This document shows positions 1-9,242 of a stretch of 24,570 nucleotides of DNA, piece after piece (the stretch's first letter is position 1; the number at the start of each line of letters is the position of its first letter). The stretch covers positions 1 through 24,570 of the forward strand of contig DAOWMJ010000004.1 in NCBI GenBank assembly GCA_030643145.1, read 5' to 3'. This DNA comes from Candidatus Latescibacterota bacterium (GTDB lineage Bacteria; Krumholzibacteriota; Krumholzibacteriia; Krumholzibacteriales; WJIX01). The notes under the pieces are model-generated. The model was given only the letters and a program-made list of their open reading frames with translations, ran no database searches and was not told where the DNA came from. The translations under genes and the position numbers were made by a program.

Positions 1-10
1 GGTATAACCT

Positions 11-634
11 ATGTATAAGACGTTTAATGTTGCCGTTATGGCCTCTGGGAGGGGGTCGAATTTTGAGGCGCTCGCTAAAAATTGCGCGAGAGACGATTTT
101 CCGGCCACTTTAAAACTTCTTGTGGTCGATAATCCGGAAGCAGGGGCTTTAAATATTGCTGAAAAAATGAAGATAGAAACTGCTGTTGTGGATTGTGGCT
201 CCAGAAAGGGAGCGATGAACCCGGAGTCGACTGGGATTATATGTAATCTTTTTCAGGATAAAGAAATAAATCTTGTTTGCCTCGCAGGGTTCATGAGGAT
301 TGTAAGAGGAGAAATCCTGGATAAATACCAAGGCAGGATTATTAATGTTCATCCTGCCCTTCTCCCGAGTTTTAAAGGATTAGATGGACAGAAACAGGCG
401 TTTGACTATGGCGTGCGCTTCTCCGGTTGTACGGTGCATTTTGTAGACAGGGGCATAGATACGGGCCCCATAATTGTCCAAAGAGTTGTTTCGGTTAAAC
501 AGAATGATAGTGAAGAAAAACTTAGTTTGAGGATTCTTAAAGAAGAACATATCGCTTATTCTCAAGCTGTAAGGATTTTGGCTGAATCAAGGTTTGAAAT
601 TTCCGGAAGGAGAGTTATTATTTATGATGAATGA
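11..634 (+). CDS. purN: Phosphoribosylglycinamide formyltransferase (GAR transformylase)
   Basis: Cytosolic enzyme of de novo purine synthesis that transfers a formyl group from 10-formyl-THF to GAR, giving FGAR. The 207-residue length fits the family. The N-terminal beta strand leads into the MASGRGSNF loop (residues 10-18), which binds the substrate phosphate. The catalytic triad is visible: N112 and H114 in INVHPALLPSF, and D150 in RGIDTGP. The ATG at 11 is preceded directly by an in-frame TAA at 5-7, so the start cannot lie further upstream. No clear ribosome-binding site is seen in the ten bases before it. The 3' end overlaps purC by 11 bp, suggesting translational coupling. First visible gene of a purN-purC-purH-guaA block whose upstream part lies outside the window. 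Confidence 0.96.
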   Translation: MYKTFNVAVMASGRGSNFEALAKNCARDDFPATLKLLVVDNPEAGALNIAEKMKIETAVVDCGSRKGAMNPESTGIICNLFQDKEINLVCLAGFMRIVRGEILDKYQGRIINVHPALLPSFKGLDGQKQAFDYGVRFSGCTVHFVDRGIDTGPIIVQRVVSVKQNDSEEKLSLRILKEEHIAYSQAVRILAESRFEISGRRVIIYDE

Positions 635-1535
635 CAGGAAAATAGAGAATTATTCAGGGTTAGATGGGATCGAACCTATTCATAAGGGTAAAGTAAGGGA
701 TATATATGATCTTGACGATAACTTGCTGATTGTTGTTTCAGATAGAATATCGGCATATGATTCTGTTCTCCCTACTATGATTCCCGGCAAAGGGGTTGTT
801 CTTAATACGATATCAGCAAAGTGGTTTGACTGGTTTAAGGATATTCCAAACCATAAATTGAGTATAGATATAAACGATTATCCGGATTCGCTAAGGAAAT
901 TCGGTGATCTCCTGAAGGGCAGGTCAATGCTTGTCAGAAAGGCTGAAAGGATTGATTTGGAATGTATAGTAAGGGGATATATCACTGGATCCGGGTGGCG
1001 TGAATACCAAGAGTCAGGTTCAATATGTGGCATAAGGCTTCCGGACGGGCTTAAGGACTCACAGAAATTGGAGGAGCCGATATTTACTCCTTCGACAAAA
1101 GCTGATTCAGGACACGATGAAAATATTACGATAGAAGAAGCTGCTTCTATCGTTGGGAGCGACACAATTAACAAGGTAAAGCAATTAAGCCTGTCAATTT
1201 TTACTGAAGCCAGCAGGTATGCTTCCGACAAAGGAATATTAATAGCGGACACAAAATTTGAATTTGGATTTATTGACGGGGAAATTGCTGTTATTGATGA
1301 AATCTTAACGCCTGATTCTTCGCGTTTCTGGCTCGCGGAAGAGTATCAACCGGGCAGAAAACAGCGCAGCTTGGACAAACAATTTATAAGAGATTACTTG
1401 GATAAGAGTGGCTGGGACCATAATCCTCCGGCTCCTGAATTGCCCCCCGATATAGTTAAGAAAACAACTGAACGATATAAAATGTCTGTTGAACGTTTAT
1501 TCGAGGATATAGATCTGGGAAGGTATGGGATATAG
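624..1535 (+). CDS. purC: SAICAR synthetase, long (ADE1-like) form
   Basis: Phosphoribosylaminoimidazole-succinocarboxamide synthase, which joins CAIR and aspartate with ATP in purine synthesis. The start is placed at ATG 624 (or 627), where AAGGAG at 607-612 gives a good ribosome-binding site. A frame open from 594 would add ten residues with no such site. The protein has 303 residues, clearly longer than the roughly 240-residue E. coli form and closer to the yeast ADE1 length. Motifs seen are KGKVRDIY (21-28, nucleotide binding), SDRISAYD (39-46), the VRGYITGSGW segment and KADSGHDENI. It overlaps purN by 11 bp and ends 2 bp before purH, so it is almost certainly co-transcribed with both. 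Confidence 0.95.
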   Translation: MMNDRKIENYSGLDGIEPIHKGKVRDIYDLDDNLLIVVSDRISAYDSVLPTMIPGKGVVLNTISAKWFDWFKDIPNHKLSIDINDYPDSLRKFGDLLKGRSMLVRKAERIDLECIVRGYITGSGWREYQESGSICGIRLPDGLKDSQKLEEPIFTPSTKADSGHDENITIEEAASIVGSDTINKVKQLSLSIFTEASRYASDKGILIADTKFEFGFIDGEIAVIDEILTPDSSRFWLAEEYQPGRKQRSLDKQFIRDYLDKSGWDHNPPAPELPPDIVKKTTERYKMSVERLFEDIDLGRYGI

Positions 1536-1537
1536 AT

Positions 1538-3088
1538 ATGAAGCGTGTTCTGATCAGTGTGACCGAGAAGAGAGGCGTTGAAGAATTTGCCGGAAAACTA
1601 TCTGAAATGGGGATAGAGATTGTGGCGTCCGGCGGAACTGCTCAAATCATACGCGATTCAGGGGTTAAGGTGACAGAAATAAGTGAAATTACCGGCTTTC
1701 CTGAAATTATGGATGGCCGCGTTAAGACTCTTCATCCTTTGATTCATGGCGGTATTCTTGCCGACAGAAGTAAAGATACTCACTTTGTGGAAGCGAAAAA
1801 ACTTGGTATTGGAATGATTGATATGGTGGTAGTGAATCTTTACAGGTTCAGGGAAGCCGCTTCAAATTCAAAATTGAATCAAAGAGAGATTGTTGAAGAA
1901 ATTGATATCGGCGGCCCAACCTTAATACGATCGGCAGCAAAGAATTTCCATTCAGTAACCGTAATTGTTGATCCGGACGATTATCAGGAGGTTATATCTT
2001 GCCTTTCCAAGGGTGACGGAGAGATTTCAATCGAGACAAGACGCAGATACGCTTCAAAGGCGTTTCATCACACAGCTTCATACGACGCTGCTGTATCAAA
2101 CTATTTTGAAACTATTACCGGCGAAGAAAAGTTCCCAGAGCGGCGTATTGTTTCGTTACAAAAGATACGCGAACTTAGATATGGTGAAAATCCTCATTTG
2201 GAAGGAGCCTTGTATAAAAAGGAATGGGGCGATGACTACTTCGCTTCCTTCGACAAGCTCCAGGGCAAGGAACTTTCCTATAATAACATCATGGACATGC
2301 ACGCGGCATTTCTGCTTTCGATCGATTTAGGTCCCGGCTCCTGTACGGTAAATAAACATACGAATCCCTGTGGAGCGGCAGCTTGCGGCGATTCTTACGA
2401 AAGTTTTATCAGAGCAAGAAAAACAGATCCAATGTCCGCCTTTGGAAGTGTGGTCGCAATAAATGGAATAGTTGACGAAAGATTGGCAAAAGCGGCAAAA
2501 GAGGGTTTTATAGAAGTGCTTCTTTCAAGAGGATTTACGGATGGGGCAAGGGATATTTTAAGTGAAAAGAAGAATATGAGATTGATAATTATGCCTGAAG
2601 CTGAGTGGGAAAAGGAGTCTGAAGGTACAAATATAAGGGAAGTAGGGCAGCTTGTACTTATTCAGGAAAAAGATAGACGATTTGAGGAATTGGAGAAGCT
2701 CGATTTTGTCACTTCAATAAAACCGGGCGAAAATGAATTAAAAGCGCTGAAATTAGCGTGGAGAATCGTAAAACATATCAAATCGAACGCGATAGTGATC
2801 TGTGACGGTGACGGAACAATAGGAATAGGAGCCGGACAAATGAGTCGTCTTGACTCGTGCGCGATTTCTATCGAAAAGGCTCGAAACGCGGGGTTGAATA
2901 TTGAAGGTACTTCTGCGGCATCAGACGCATTTTTCCCCTTTCCCGACGGACTAGAGGCGCTTGCTGAAGCGGGCGTTAAATCTGTCATTCAGCCGGGCGG
3001 TTCAATAAGAGACCAAAAGGTAATAAAAGCGGCAGAGGAAATGGGTATTTCAATGGTTATGACCGGGAGAAGACATTTTAAACATTGA
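1538..3088 (+). CDS. purH: Bifunctional AICAR formyltransferase / IMP cyclohydrolase
   Basis: Catalyses the last two steps to IMP: formylation of AICAR by 10-formyl-THF, then ring closure. The N-terminal third is the MGS-like cyclohydrolase domain, with ASGGTA near residue 30, a GRVKTLHP motif and the IDIGGPTLIRSAAKN segment. The rest is the transformylase domain, whose NKHTNPCG motif carries the catalytic Lys-His pair (K273, H274). The 516-residue length is typical. It begins 2 bp after purC and ends just ahead of guaA. With purN it makes the two folate-dependent transformylase steps of the pathway neighbours here. Confidence 0.96.
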   Translation: MKRVLISVTEKRGVEEFAGKLSEMGIEIVASGGTAQIIRDSGVKVTEISEITGFPEIMDGRVKTLHPLIHGGILADRSKDTHFVEAKKLGIGMIDMVVVNLYRFREAASNSKLNQREIVEEIDIGGPTLIRSAAKNFHSVTVIVDPDDYQEVISCLSKGDGEISIETRRRYASKAFHHTASYDAAVSNYFETITGEEKFPERRIVSLQKIRELRYGENPHLEGALYKKEWGDDYFASFDKLQGKELSYNNIMDMHAAFLLSIDLGPGSCTVNKHTNPCGAAACGDSYESFIRARKTDPMSAFGSVVAINGIVDERLAKAAKEGFIEVLLSRGFTDGARDILSEKKNMRLIIMPEAEWEKESEGTNIREVGQLVLIQEKDRRFEELEKLDFVTSIKPGENELKALKLAWRIVKHIKSNAIVICDGDGTIGIGAGQMSRLDSCAISIEKARNAGLNIEGTSAASDAFFPFPDGLEALAEAGVKSVIQPGGSIRDQKVIKAAEEMGISMVMTGRRHFKH

Positions 3089-3096
3089 GGATTAAG

Positions 3097-4650
3097 ATGC
3101 AGAAGAAAGAGTGGCAGGGAAATTCAATTGTAATTCTTGATTTTGGTTCGCAGTATACTCAGCTCATTGGACGAAGGATCAGGAGTGAGAGTGTATTTTC
3201 GGTAATTTTACCTCACAATGCCAGTCTGGAAGATATTGAGGAAAGAAATCCTCGCGGAATAATTTTGTCGGGTGGTCCGGCAAATGTTGGTGGAGAAGGG
3301 GCTCCAAGACTCGAGGCTGATATTTTTTCCCTTGGAATTCCGGTTCTTGGTATTTGCTACGGGATGCAACTTATTGCAAAAACGATGGGCGCTGATGTAA
3401 AGAAATCGGCAAGGAGAGAATTTGGCAGAACTGTTATTAATACTGATCTATCCAGCGGGCTTTTTGAGTCTACACCCGAAAAGCAACATGTATGGATGAG
3501 CCATGGCGTAAAGGTTGAGAGTGTACCGGAAAATTTCAAAATTATAGCTTCTTCTGGCGATTGCAAAATTGCCGCTCTTGGTAACAAGTCTGAGAATATT
3601 TACGGACTCCAGTTTCACCCCGAGGTTTATCATACCGAGTATGGCAAAAAGATACTTGCAAATTTTATTTTTAAAATATGTCACTGTGCCGCTGATTGGA
3701 ATTCAGAATCTTTTGTTGATATGGAGATTGAAAAGATTAAAGAATTGGTTGGAGATTCAAGGGTACTCTGCGCCGTTAGCGGAGGAGTGGACAGCACAGT
3801 AATGTCCCTTCTCGTTGACAGGGCGATTGGAAATCAGTTATGCCCCGTGTTTGTAGATAATGGACTTCTAAGGCTTAATGAGGCCGAAGAGGTAAAGGAG
3901 ATGCTTTCGTCTAACCTTTCGTCCGAACTCGTATTTGTTGACGCGGCCGATGAGTTTCTTTCACGGTTGAAAGGGGTCGTGGGCGCTGAAGAAAAGAGGA
4001 AAATAATAGGCAAATGCTTTATCGACATATTTACAGAACAGAGTAACAAACTCGGGCCGTTTGATTTTCTGGCGCAGGGCACACTCTATCCGGACGTAAT
4101 TGAAAGCAAGTCTACTTTTGGCCCTTCAGCGACTATAAAATCACACCATAATGTTGGCGGCCTACCCGATGAAATGGATTTCCAGTTAATTGAGCCGCTT
4201 GCTTTGCTTTTCAAGGATGAAGTGCGAAATGTGGGAATCTATCTTGGAATTCCGGAAGAACAAAACAAGAGACACCCATTTCCCGGCCCCGGCCTCGCGG
4301 TGAGAATACCGGGAGAAATTTCAACTGACAAGCTTGAACTTCTAAAAAAAGCGGATAAGATATTTATTGACGATCTCAAGGAATTCAAATTGTACGATAG
4401 TGTATGGCAGGCATTTTCAGTATTGTTGCCGGTAAAAAGCGTTGGAGTAATGGGAGATGAAAGGACATATCAAAAAACTGTAGTTCTTAGAGCTGTGACA
4501 AGTGTGGACGGAATGACTGCGGATTGGGCAAAACTGCCCTACGATTTTCTCCAGCATGTATCAAACAGGATTATCAACAATGTCGACGGTATAAACAGAG
4601 TTCTTTATGATATCAGTTCGAAACCACCCGCTACAATTGAATGGGAATAG
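3097..4650 (+). CDS. guaA: GMP synthase (glutamine-hydrolysing)
   Basis: Converts XMP to GMP using glutamine and ATP. The N-terminal class I glutamine amidotransferase domain has the nucleophile C87 in GICYGMQ and partners H174 and E176 in FHPEV. The ATP-pyrophosphatase domain carries the PP-loop SGGVDST (residues 228-234). The C-terminal dimerisation domain ends in the family-typical KPPATIEWE. I chose ATG 3097, giving 517 residues, because GAGG at 3087-3090 sits six bases upstream. A TTG at 3085 in the same frame overlaps the purH stop and would add four residues. The gene directly continues the purine block: purH makes IMP, and guaA takes the guanine branch after guaB, which is not in view. 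Confidence 0.96.
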   Translation: MQKKEWQGNSIVILDFGSQYTQLIGRRIRSESVFSVILPHNASLEDIEERNPRGIILSGGPANVGGEGAPRLEADIFSLGIPVLGICYGMQLIAKTMGADVKKSARREFGRTVINTDLSSGLFESTPEKQHVWMSHGVKVESVPENFKIIASSGDCKIAALGNKSENIYGLQFHPEVYHTEYGKKILANFIFKICHCAADWNSESFVDMEIEKIKELVGDSRVLCAVSGGVDSTVMSLLVDRAIGNQLCPVFVDNGLLRLNEAEEVKEMLSSNLSSELVFVDAADEFLSRLKGVVGAEEKRKIIGKCFIDIFTEQSNKLGPFDFLAQGTLYPDVIESKSTFGPSATIKSHHNVGGLPDEMDFQLIEPLALLFKDEVRNVGIYLGIPEEQNKRHPFPGPGLAVRIPGEISTDKLELLKKADKIFIDDLKEFKLYDSVWQAFSVLLPVKSVGVMGDERTYQKTVVLRAVTSVDGMTADWAKLPYDFLQHVSNRIINNVDGINRVLYDISSKPPATIEWE

Positions 4651-6846
4651 ATGTACACTCGTTTGCTAGGCAAATTCTTTAAAGGGGTTGAATATCAAGC
4701 GTTGTTTCTTGTAATCTTTTCTATTCATATCTTTCCTCTCAAGAGTGTTTGTGCAAACAATCTTACTCCTGCAGTTGCAGGAAATGTCAGCAAATCGGAC
4801 GGGATAAAGGAGAAAGAAGAAAAATATTTCCACGTTGAAGATCTGATCCGGAAAGAGATTACTAAACACAACAAGAAATATTCAAGACTTCACAAAGCTT
4901 ATCGCGCAGAAAGAAATGGACTTTATGAAGAGGGAATCCTGCTTGCAGATTATTCAATTCGGGACAGGTGGCTTAACATGTACAGGATGCTGTTGCGCGG
5001 GCGCCTCCTTTACAAAAGCGAAAGGTATAACGAGGCAATCTCTCAAATAACATCCTTATTCTACGAAGTAGAATCATCTAACGCTTCATGGTGCCAATCA
5101 GCTGTTAATAAGACAGTTATTCTCTATATTGACATACTTGTTAAATCGGAAAGTTTTAAGTTCGACAGGTTGATTCTGGAAAAATATGTGGGCGAAATGC
5201 CTTTTGAGAGTCTGATTAAACTGTCATTTATCTACAGGCGTTTAGGATTCCTGGACTTAGTATTCGACACCTTGATGCAAGCATATGGAGCAACTGGTGA
5301 ATATCAGCCCGAAAGTGAAATGGATAGCTTAAAGTACTACATAAAGGAAAACCTCTATGCAATGGATTCTAAAGAAATAACAATAATTACAATTCTTTTT
5401 GAACGACTTGGATGGACAGATTTGACTGATATAACCATTGCAGGAATAGAGAAGAAATTTCCTGACGATCACGAAATACAATTGCTCAAAGGAAGGGTTC
5501 TTAAGGACAGAAAAAGAGGAAGAGCAGCGTTAAAAATATTCAAAAAAGTGTACGCTCTTTGTGATGAAGAATCTCTCAAAATAGAAGCACTTTTAAATAT
5601 TGCCGCGTTGCACTACGAAATGGGCAGGATCACGTTATCCGCCCGGAATTACCGTGATTTAGCGAGAGAATATCCCGGTCACAAAAATGTAAAACCGATT
5701 ATGTACAAGAGTGCCAGGATATTTCTTTCCTGCGGTAAGTTCAATGATGCCATAGAGATGTGGGAAACGGCTAGGGATCCAAAATTTGGTTCCTCTGACA
5801 CAGGTCCTATTATTACTGAGGCCGTTTTGAAATTGTGGCTTGGGAAAAAAGATGAAGCCTATCTATTGCTCGAGAAATATTCTGACTTGTTTCCGGAAAA
5901 TAAGCGTGACGCACTTTATTACTGGCTTTTCAGGACAGCCGAAAAAACAGAAGATAAAGAGAGATGGCGAAAAGAACTTATAATGAAATTTCCATCTACA
6001 TATTTTTCTGAAATTGCACTCAACGGAGAATTTTCTTATTTAATAGGTGGGAAGGGTGTTATATGTGATGGCAAAAAGAAGAGAGGAGAGATTAATAAAG
6101 AAGAAATAAAGGCTTATAGCTGGGATATTCCTCAACATATAGAGTCCAGCTTACCGTATAACTCATTTCTATTTTTTATTCAGGAACACGATATTGATAA
6201 GGTCACCCCCTTATTAAGGAAACTTGTTTCAGATTTCGAGAAAAAAGGGGAAAACCCAGCCTCTCTAGCCTTGGCATTACGATTGACTGGTATGACCTCG
6301 CTTGTTTTTAAAATTCCGGATACGCAATCAAATTGCCGTGATGAGGAAAACCATTCAATATTTCGATTCCCATCCGTGTTTCTGAAACCTGTTTGCGAAT
6401 CGTCCGGAGGATATGGAATTTCCCCTGAGCTTGTACTGGCTGTAATAAGAAGGGAGAGCAAGTTTGATAGCAAAGCTGTTTCTAAAGCTGGAGCAATGGG
6501 ATTAATGCAGTTAATGCCGTCAACCGGTTTGTGGATAGCTGAAATGCTGCGTATGCGGGAGATGAATAAAGAGGAACTATTCGATTCTGATACCAATATC
6601 AAGCTTGGCTGCTGGTATATCAATTATCTTTTAAAAAGGAATGATCAATCATTTATTGGCGCGATTTCTGCGTACAATGCCGGCATGAGCAGGATGGAAG
6701 GCTGGCGTCGAAGATTCAAACCCCGGGAGAATCCTTTAATAGCTCTTGAATTGATAGGGATAAGGGAAACAAGGGAATATGTAAAAGGGGTTCTTGAGGA
6801 CGCACTGATTTATAATAAACTGTATTCCGGACGTGAAATTGAATGA
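4651..6846 (+). CDS. Secreted lytic transglycosylase, Slt70-like with helical repeat superhelix
   Basis: Probable periplasmic murein-cleaving enzyme of 731 residues. The N-terminus has a signal peptide: basic residues, a hydrophobic core at about 17-30 and a likely cut after VCA (35/36). Residues of roughly 60-560 are alpha-helical and TPR-like, resembling the superhelix that wraps around Slt70. The C-terminal SLT (GH23) domain spans about 585-710. It shows the catalytic Glu, E602, in RRESKFD, followed by GAMGLMQLMPST and the AYNAG motif, all intact. The ATG follows the guaA stop with no gap and only a short GGGA upstream. The stop overlaps the next gene by 4 bp (ATGA). Not recognised as a named gene; in this family the bond cut is the MurNAc-GlcNAc linkage with 1,6-anhydro product. 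Confidence 0.88.
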   Translation: MYTRLLGKFFKGVEYQALFLVIFSIHIFPLKSVCANNLTPAVAGNVSKSDGIKEKEEKYFHVEDLIRKEITKHNKKYSRLHKAYRAERNGLYEEGILLADYSIRDRWLNMYRMLLRGRLLYKSERYNEAISQITSLFYEVESSNASWCQSAVNKTVILYIDILVKSESFKFDRLILEKYVGEMPFESLIKLSFIYRRLGFLDLVFDTLMQAYGATGEYQPESEMDSLKYYIKENLYAMDSKEITIITILFERLGWTDLTDITIAGIEKKFPDDHEIQLLKGRVLKDRKRGRAALKIFKKVYALCDEESLKIEALLNIAALHYEMGRITLSARNYRDLAREYPGHKNVKPIMYKSARIFLSCGKFNDAIEMWETARDPKFGSSDTGPIITEAVLKLWLGKKDEAYLLLEKYSDLFPENKRDALYYWLFRTAEKTEDKERWRKELIMKFPSTYFSEIALNGEFSYLIGGKGVICDGKKKRGEINKEEIKAYSWDIPQHIESSLPYNSFLFFIQEHDIDKVTPLLRKLVSDFEKKGENPASLALALRLTGMTSLVFKIPDTQSNCRDEENHSIFRFPSVFLKPVCESSGGYGISPELVLAVIRRESKFDSKAVSKAGAMGLMQLMPSTGLWIAEMLRMREMNKEELFDSDTNIKLGCWYINYLLKRNDQSFIGAISAYNAGMSRMEGWRRRFKPRENPLIALELIGIRETREYVKGVLEDALIYNKLYSGREIE

Positions 6847-8213
6847 AAAATAGAATTAAGATTTTCTTCATTATATTTGGCATGACCTTTTGTTTATACG
6901 ATACCACTAGTGCCGCCGGGAAGACAACATTGGTCTATCCACCATGGCATCACTGCTTTGGGCTTCATAAGGTTACTCAGACGCATCTTAATATTTTTTC
7001 CGCCTTCAAAGAAGAATTTGAAAATCCACAGGGGCTTTTTTGCACAAAATTAATTTCAAAAGATGATTCCACTGCTGATTATGACGATGATGAGCTGACT
7101 GTCTTCGGGTTAAACTCCGGGAATGGACATATGCTTTATAATAATGGGTTGCTCTCTTTAAAAATATCTGATGGATCCGGAAAAGAAGTGGAGGGATTGA
7201 GAAACCCGATTGATTTAACAGGTGACAAGTATGGGAATTTGTTCGTTGCCGACAAGGGAAACAACAGAGTTGTGTGTTATAAATTAGTAGATGACCGTCT
7301 CAAACCGATCAATGAAATAGTCGAGTACAAAAATATCCCCTTTGACGATCCGTCAGGTGTTTCGCTCGATGGAAATTACCTATACGTGACAGACAGCGGA
7401 AATGACAGAATTGCTGTTTTCAAAGTGAATGACGGGGTAAAAGAAGCGCAAAGTAATTTCAGCACCGACTCGATACTTGTAAATCCTACCGCGATCTCGA
7501 TTGCTTCAGAAGCAGATGAATGGCTCTATTACAAAGATTATTTTATTGCTGTTGTCGACAGTTTTGGACAACGGCTCTGGAGGATTCCAGCGGAGGGTGA
7601 GCCGAAGATCTTCAGATATGAATCAGCCTCGGGCGCGGGCGGGTTCAACCATCTTGATATTGATTATTACGGCAATATTTATGTGACAGACACGCAACAA
7701 AATAAAATTCATAAATTCGATCGTAATCTCAGATATATAATAGCTATTGGTGGAAAGAGTAAAGAGGATATTTCTTTTGATCAGCCTCGCGGCATTGCGA
7801 TTTACAAGCGGTTCGGGCAAATATTCGTATCTGAAAGATCAGGGTGTCAGTATTTCTGGGTAGGAACCGATTTGATGCGCTTGAAGGCAAAAGAAATGTC
7901 ATATGATAAAGGGAGCGGCAAATTTTCACTCAGCCTTTTCTTCCTCCTGACTGAATATTCTATGGTTTCCATCTACATTGAAACCTGCACGGGGGATGAA
8001 AGGTATACTCTCTTTGAAGATTATCTGTTTCCTCCCGGTGTTCATGACAAGATTATTGAGGGTAAATTGATGGAACTCGATCATATTGATAGAGATAAAG
8101 TTAGAATTCTCGCTATTATCAAACCTACATATTCTTCCGCAAATTATTGTGAAGTAGAAAAAAGAACCCCTTTAATAAAGTACTTTCCGCGAAGAGAGGA
8201 AAATAGAGACTGA
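6843..8213 (+). CDS. Secreted NHL-repeat beta-propeller protein with C-terminal FlgD-like module
   Basis: A 456-residue exported protein of unknown function. A signal peptide is seen (MKNRIK, then a hydrophobic stretch, cleavage near residues 24-26). At least five NHL-type repeats are readable at about 118-148, 161-190, 210-248, 265-294 and 310-340, with hallmark strings such as GNLFVADKGNNRV and NYLYVTDSGNDRI. Residues of about 355-430 look like the FlgD-type Ig-like sandwich found at the C-termini of secreted proteins in FCB-related phyla (SLSLFFLLTEYSMVSIYIE, then LFPPGVHDKI). That match is my inference from pattern alone. The ATG lies inside the stop of the transglycosylase gene (ATGA overlap), so the two are translationally coupled and probably both act in the periplasm. 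NHL propellers usually bind proteins, RNA or carbohydrate; no catalytic residues can be named. Confidence 0.75.
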   Translation: MKNRIKIFFIIFGMTFCLYDTTSAAGKTTLVYPPWHHCFGLHKVTQTHLNIFSAFKEEFENPQGLFCTKLISKDDSTADYDDDELTVFGLNSGNGHMLYNNGLLSLKISDGSGKEVEGLRNPIDLTGDKYGNLFVADKGNNRVVCYKLVDDRLKPINEIVEYKNIPFDDPSGVSLDGNYLYVTDSGNDRIAVFKVNDGVKEAQSNFSTDSILVNPTAISIASEADEWLYYKDYFIAVVDSFGQRLWRIPAEGEPKIFRYESASGAGGFNHLDIDYYGNIYVTDTQQNKIHKFDRNLRYIIAIGGKSKEDISFDQPRGIAIYKRFGQIFVSERSGCQYFWVGTDLMRLKAKEMSYDKGSGKFSLSLFFLLTEYSMVSIYIETCTGDERYTLFEDYLFPPGVHDKIIEGKLMELDHIDRDKVRILAIIKPTYSSANYCEVEKRTPLIKYFPRREENRD

Positions 8214-8288
8214 GGTACCTTTTTGGCGTAGCTATTGCTACAATTCTTTAATACGGAAAACACCTGTTCGGCTAGAAAGGTATTACAA

Positions 8289-9233
8289 ATGACATTTATC
8301 CAGAGATTTTTAGAAATCTTTCCTAAGAGTTGTTTGAGAAAAGCTATAGATTATCTAAGCAGTGGGGATTATGCGAAGGCCTGTCATCAATTTGAAATAT
8401 ACGTTTCAAAAAACGATCACTTTTCAGGTAATGATGAAAAACATGAATTGCTCAGAATGTATATGAGTGAAGCGTATATTGAAAACGCGAAATTACTTAG
8501 GACAAGTGGCAAGTTGCAAGAGGCTTATGAATTACTCGAGAAGGCAATCAAAATTGAACCGGAGTATTCAGATGTCTATTATATGGCCGCGGAGTTGAAT
8601 GAAAAACTCGGCAGACTGGAGCAATCGAGAAATAATATACGAAGGGCGCTTTCAATTAATCCAAACTATTTCAGCGCGAGAATACTTCTCGCAAAGCTTA
8701 TATACCTATTGGAGAGGGAATCTCCTAAATGTATTGAAGAACTTCAAAAGAGCCTTTCTTGTTCCCCTGGATTCTATGTTGAAAAGGTTAATACTCTGAC
8801 CCGTGACATAAAGAATGGGTTAGAAAAGGAAGAAATTTTGCGTCAATTCGATGACGTATTACGTGAAAGGCCCTCTTCCGCACAGGTCAGCAAACAGATA
8901 GCGTTGGAGTATATACAACGGGGTGACTACGATTCCGCGATAACCGAACTCAAGAAAACCTTGTCGCTAACTCCAGATTTCGCGGATTTACACAACATGC
9001 TTGGAATCGCTTACGTAAATATGGGCTCAAAAGATGATGGTATACTGGAATTTAATACAGCGCTGAAAATTAATCCAGAATATCTAAAAGCCCATCTTAA
9101 CATAGCACTTACATATTATGAGAAAGGATCTTTCTCGGAAAGCTCAAGACATCTCGATAAGGTCCTTAAATTTGATCCTGAAAATGAATTAGCTCTTAAT
9201 TTAAAAAATGAATTACCTACTGTTTTACAATAA
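8289..9233 (+). CDS. TPR-repeat protein
   Basis: A 314-residue protein made almost wholly of tetratricopeptide repeats, a protein-interaction scaffold without evident enzymatic domain. Clear TPR signatures include GKLQEAYELLEKAIKIEPEY, LGRLEQSRNNIRRALSINPN, GDYDSAITELKKTLSLTPDF and NMGSKDDGILEFNTALKINP; about six repeats are recognisable. No signal peptide or membrane helix is seen, so it is probably cytosolic. I chose ATG 8289 because AAGG at 8277-8280 lies eight bases upstream; a TTG at 8235 in frame would add 18 residues without a good site. It starts 75 bp after the NHL gene and is followed 9 bp later by the J-domain gene, whose C-terminal half is also TPR-like, suggesting the two products act together. 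Confidence 0.82.
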   Translation: MTFIQRFLEIFPKSCLRKAIDYLSSGDYAKACHQFEIYVSKNDHFSGNDEKHELLRMYMSEAYIENAKLLRTSGKLQEAYELLEKAIKIEPEYSDVYYMAAELNEKLGRLEQSRNNIRRALSINPNYFSARILLAKLIYLLERESPKCIEELQKSLSCSPGFYVEKVNTLTRDIKNGLEKEEILRQFDDVLRERPSSAQVSKQIALEYIQRGDYDSAITELKKTLSLTPDFADLHNMLGIAYVNMGSKDDGILEFNTALKINPEYLKAHLNIALTYYEKGSFSESSRHLDKVLKFDPENELALNLKNELPTVLQ

Positions 9234-9242
9234 GGTTGAATT

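Noticed and set aside
878..1252. Open frame on the minus strand within purC, and similar long minus-strand frames across the window (for example 6180-6623, 10433-10855, 21213-21740).
   Set aside because: They lie wholly inside strongly supported + strand genes, have no recognisable motifs and lack ribosome-binding sites; they are antisense shadows.
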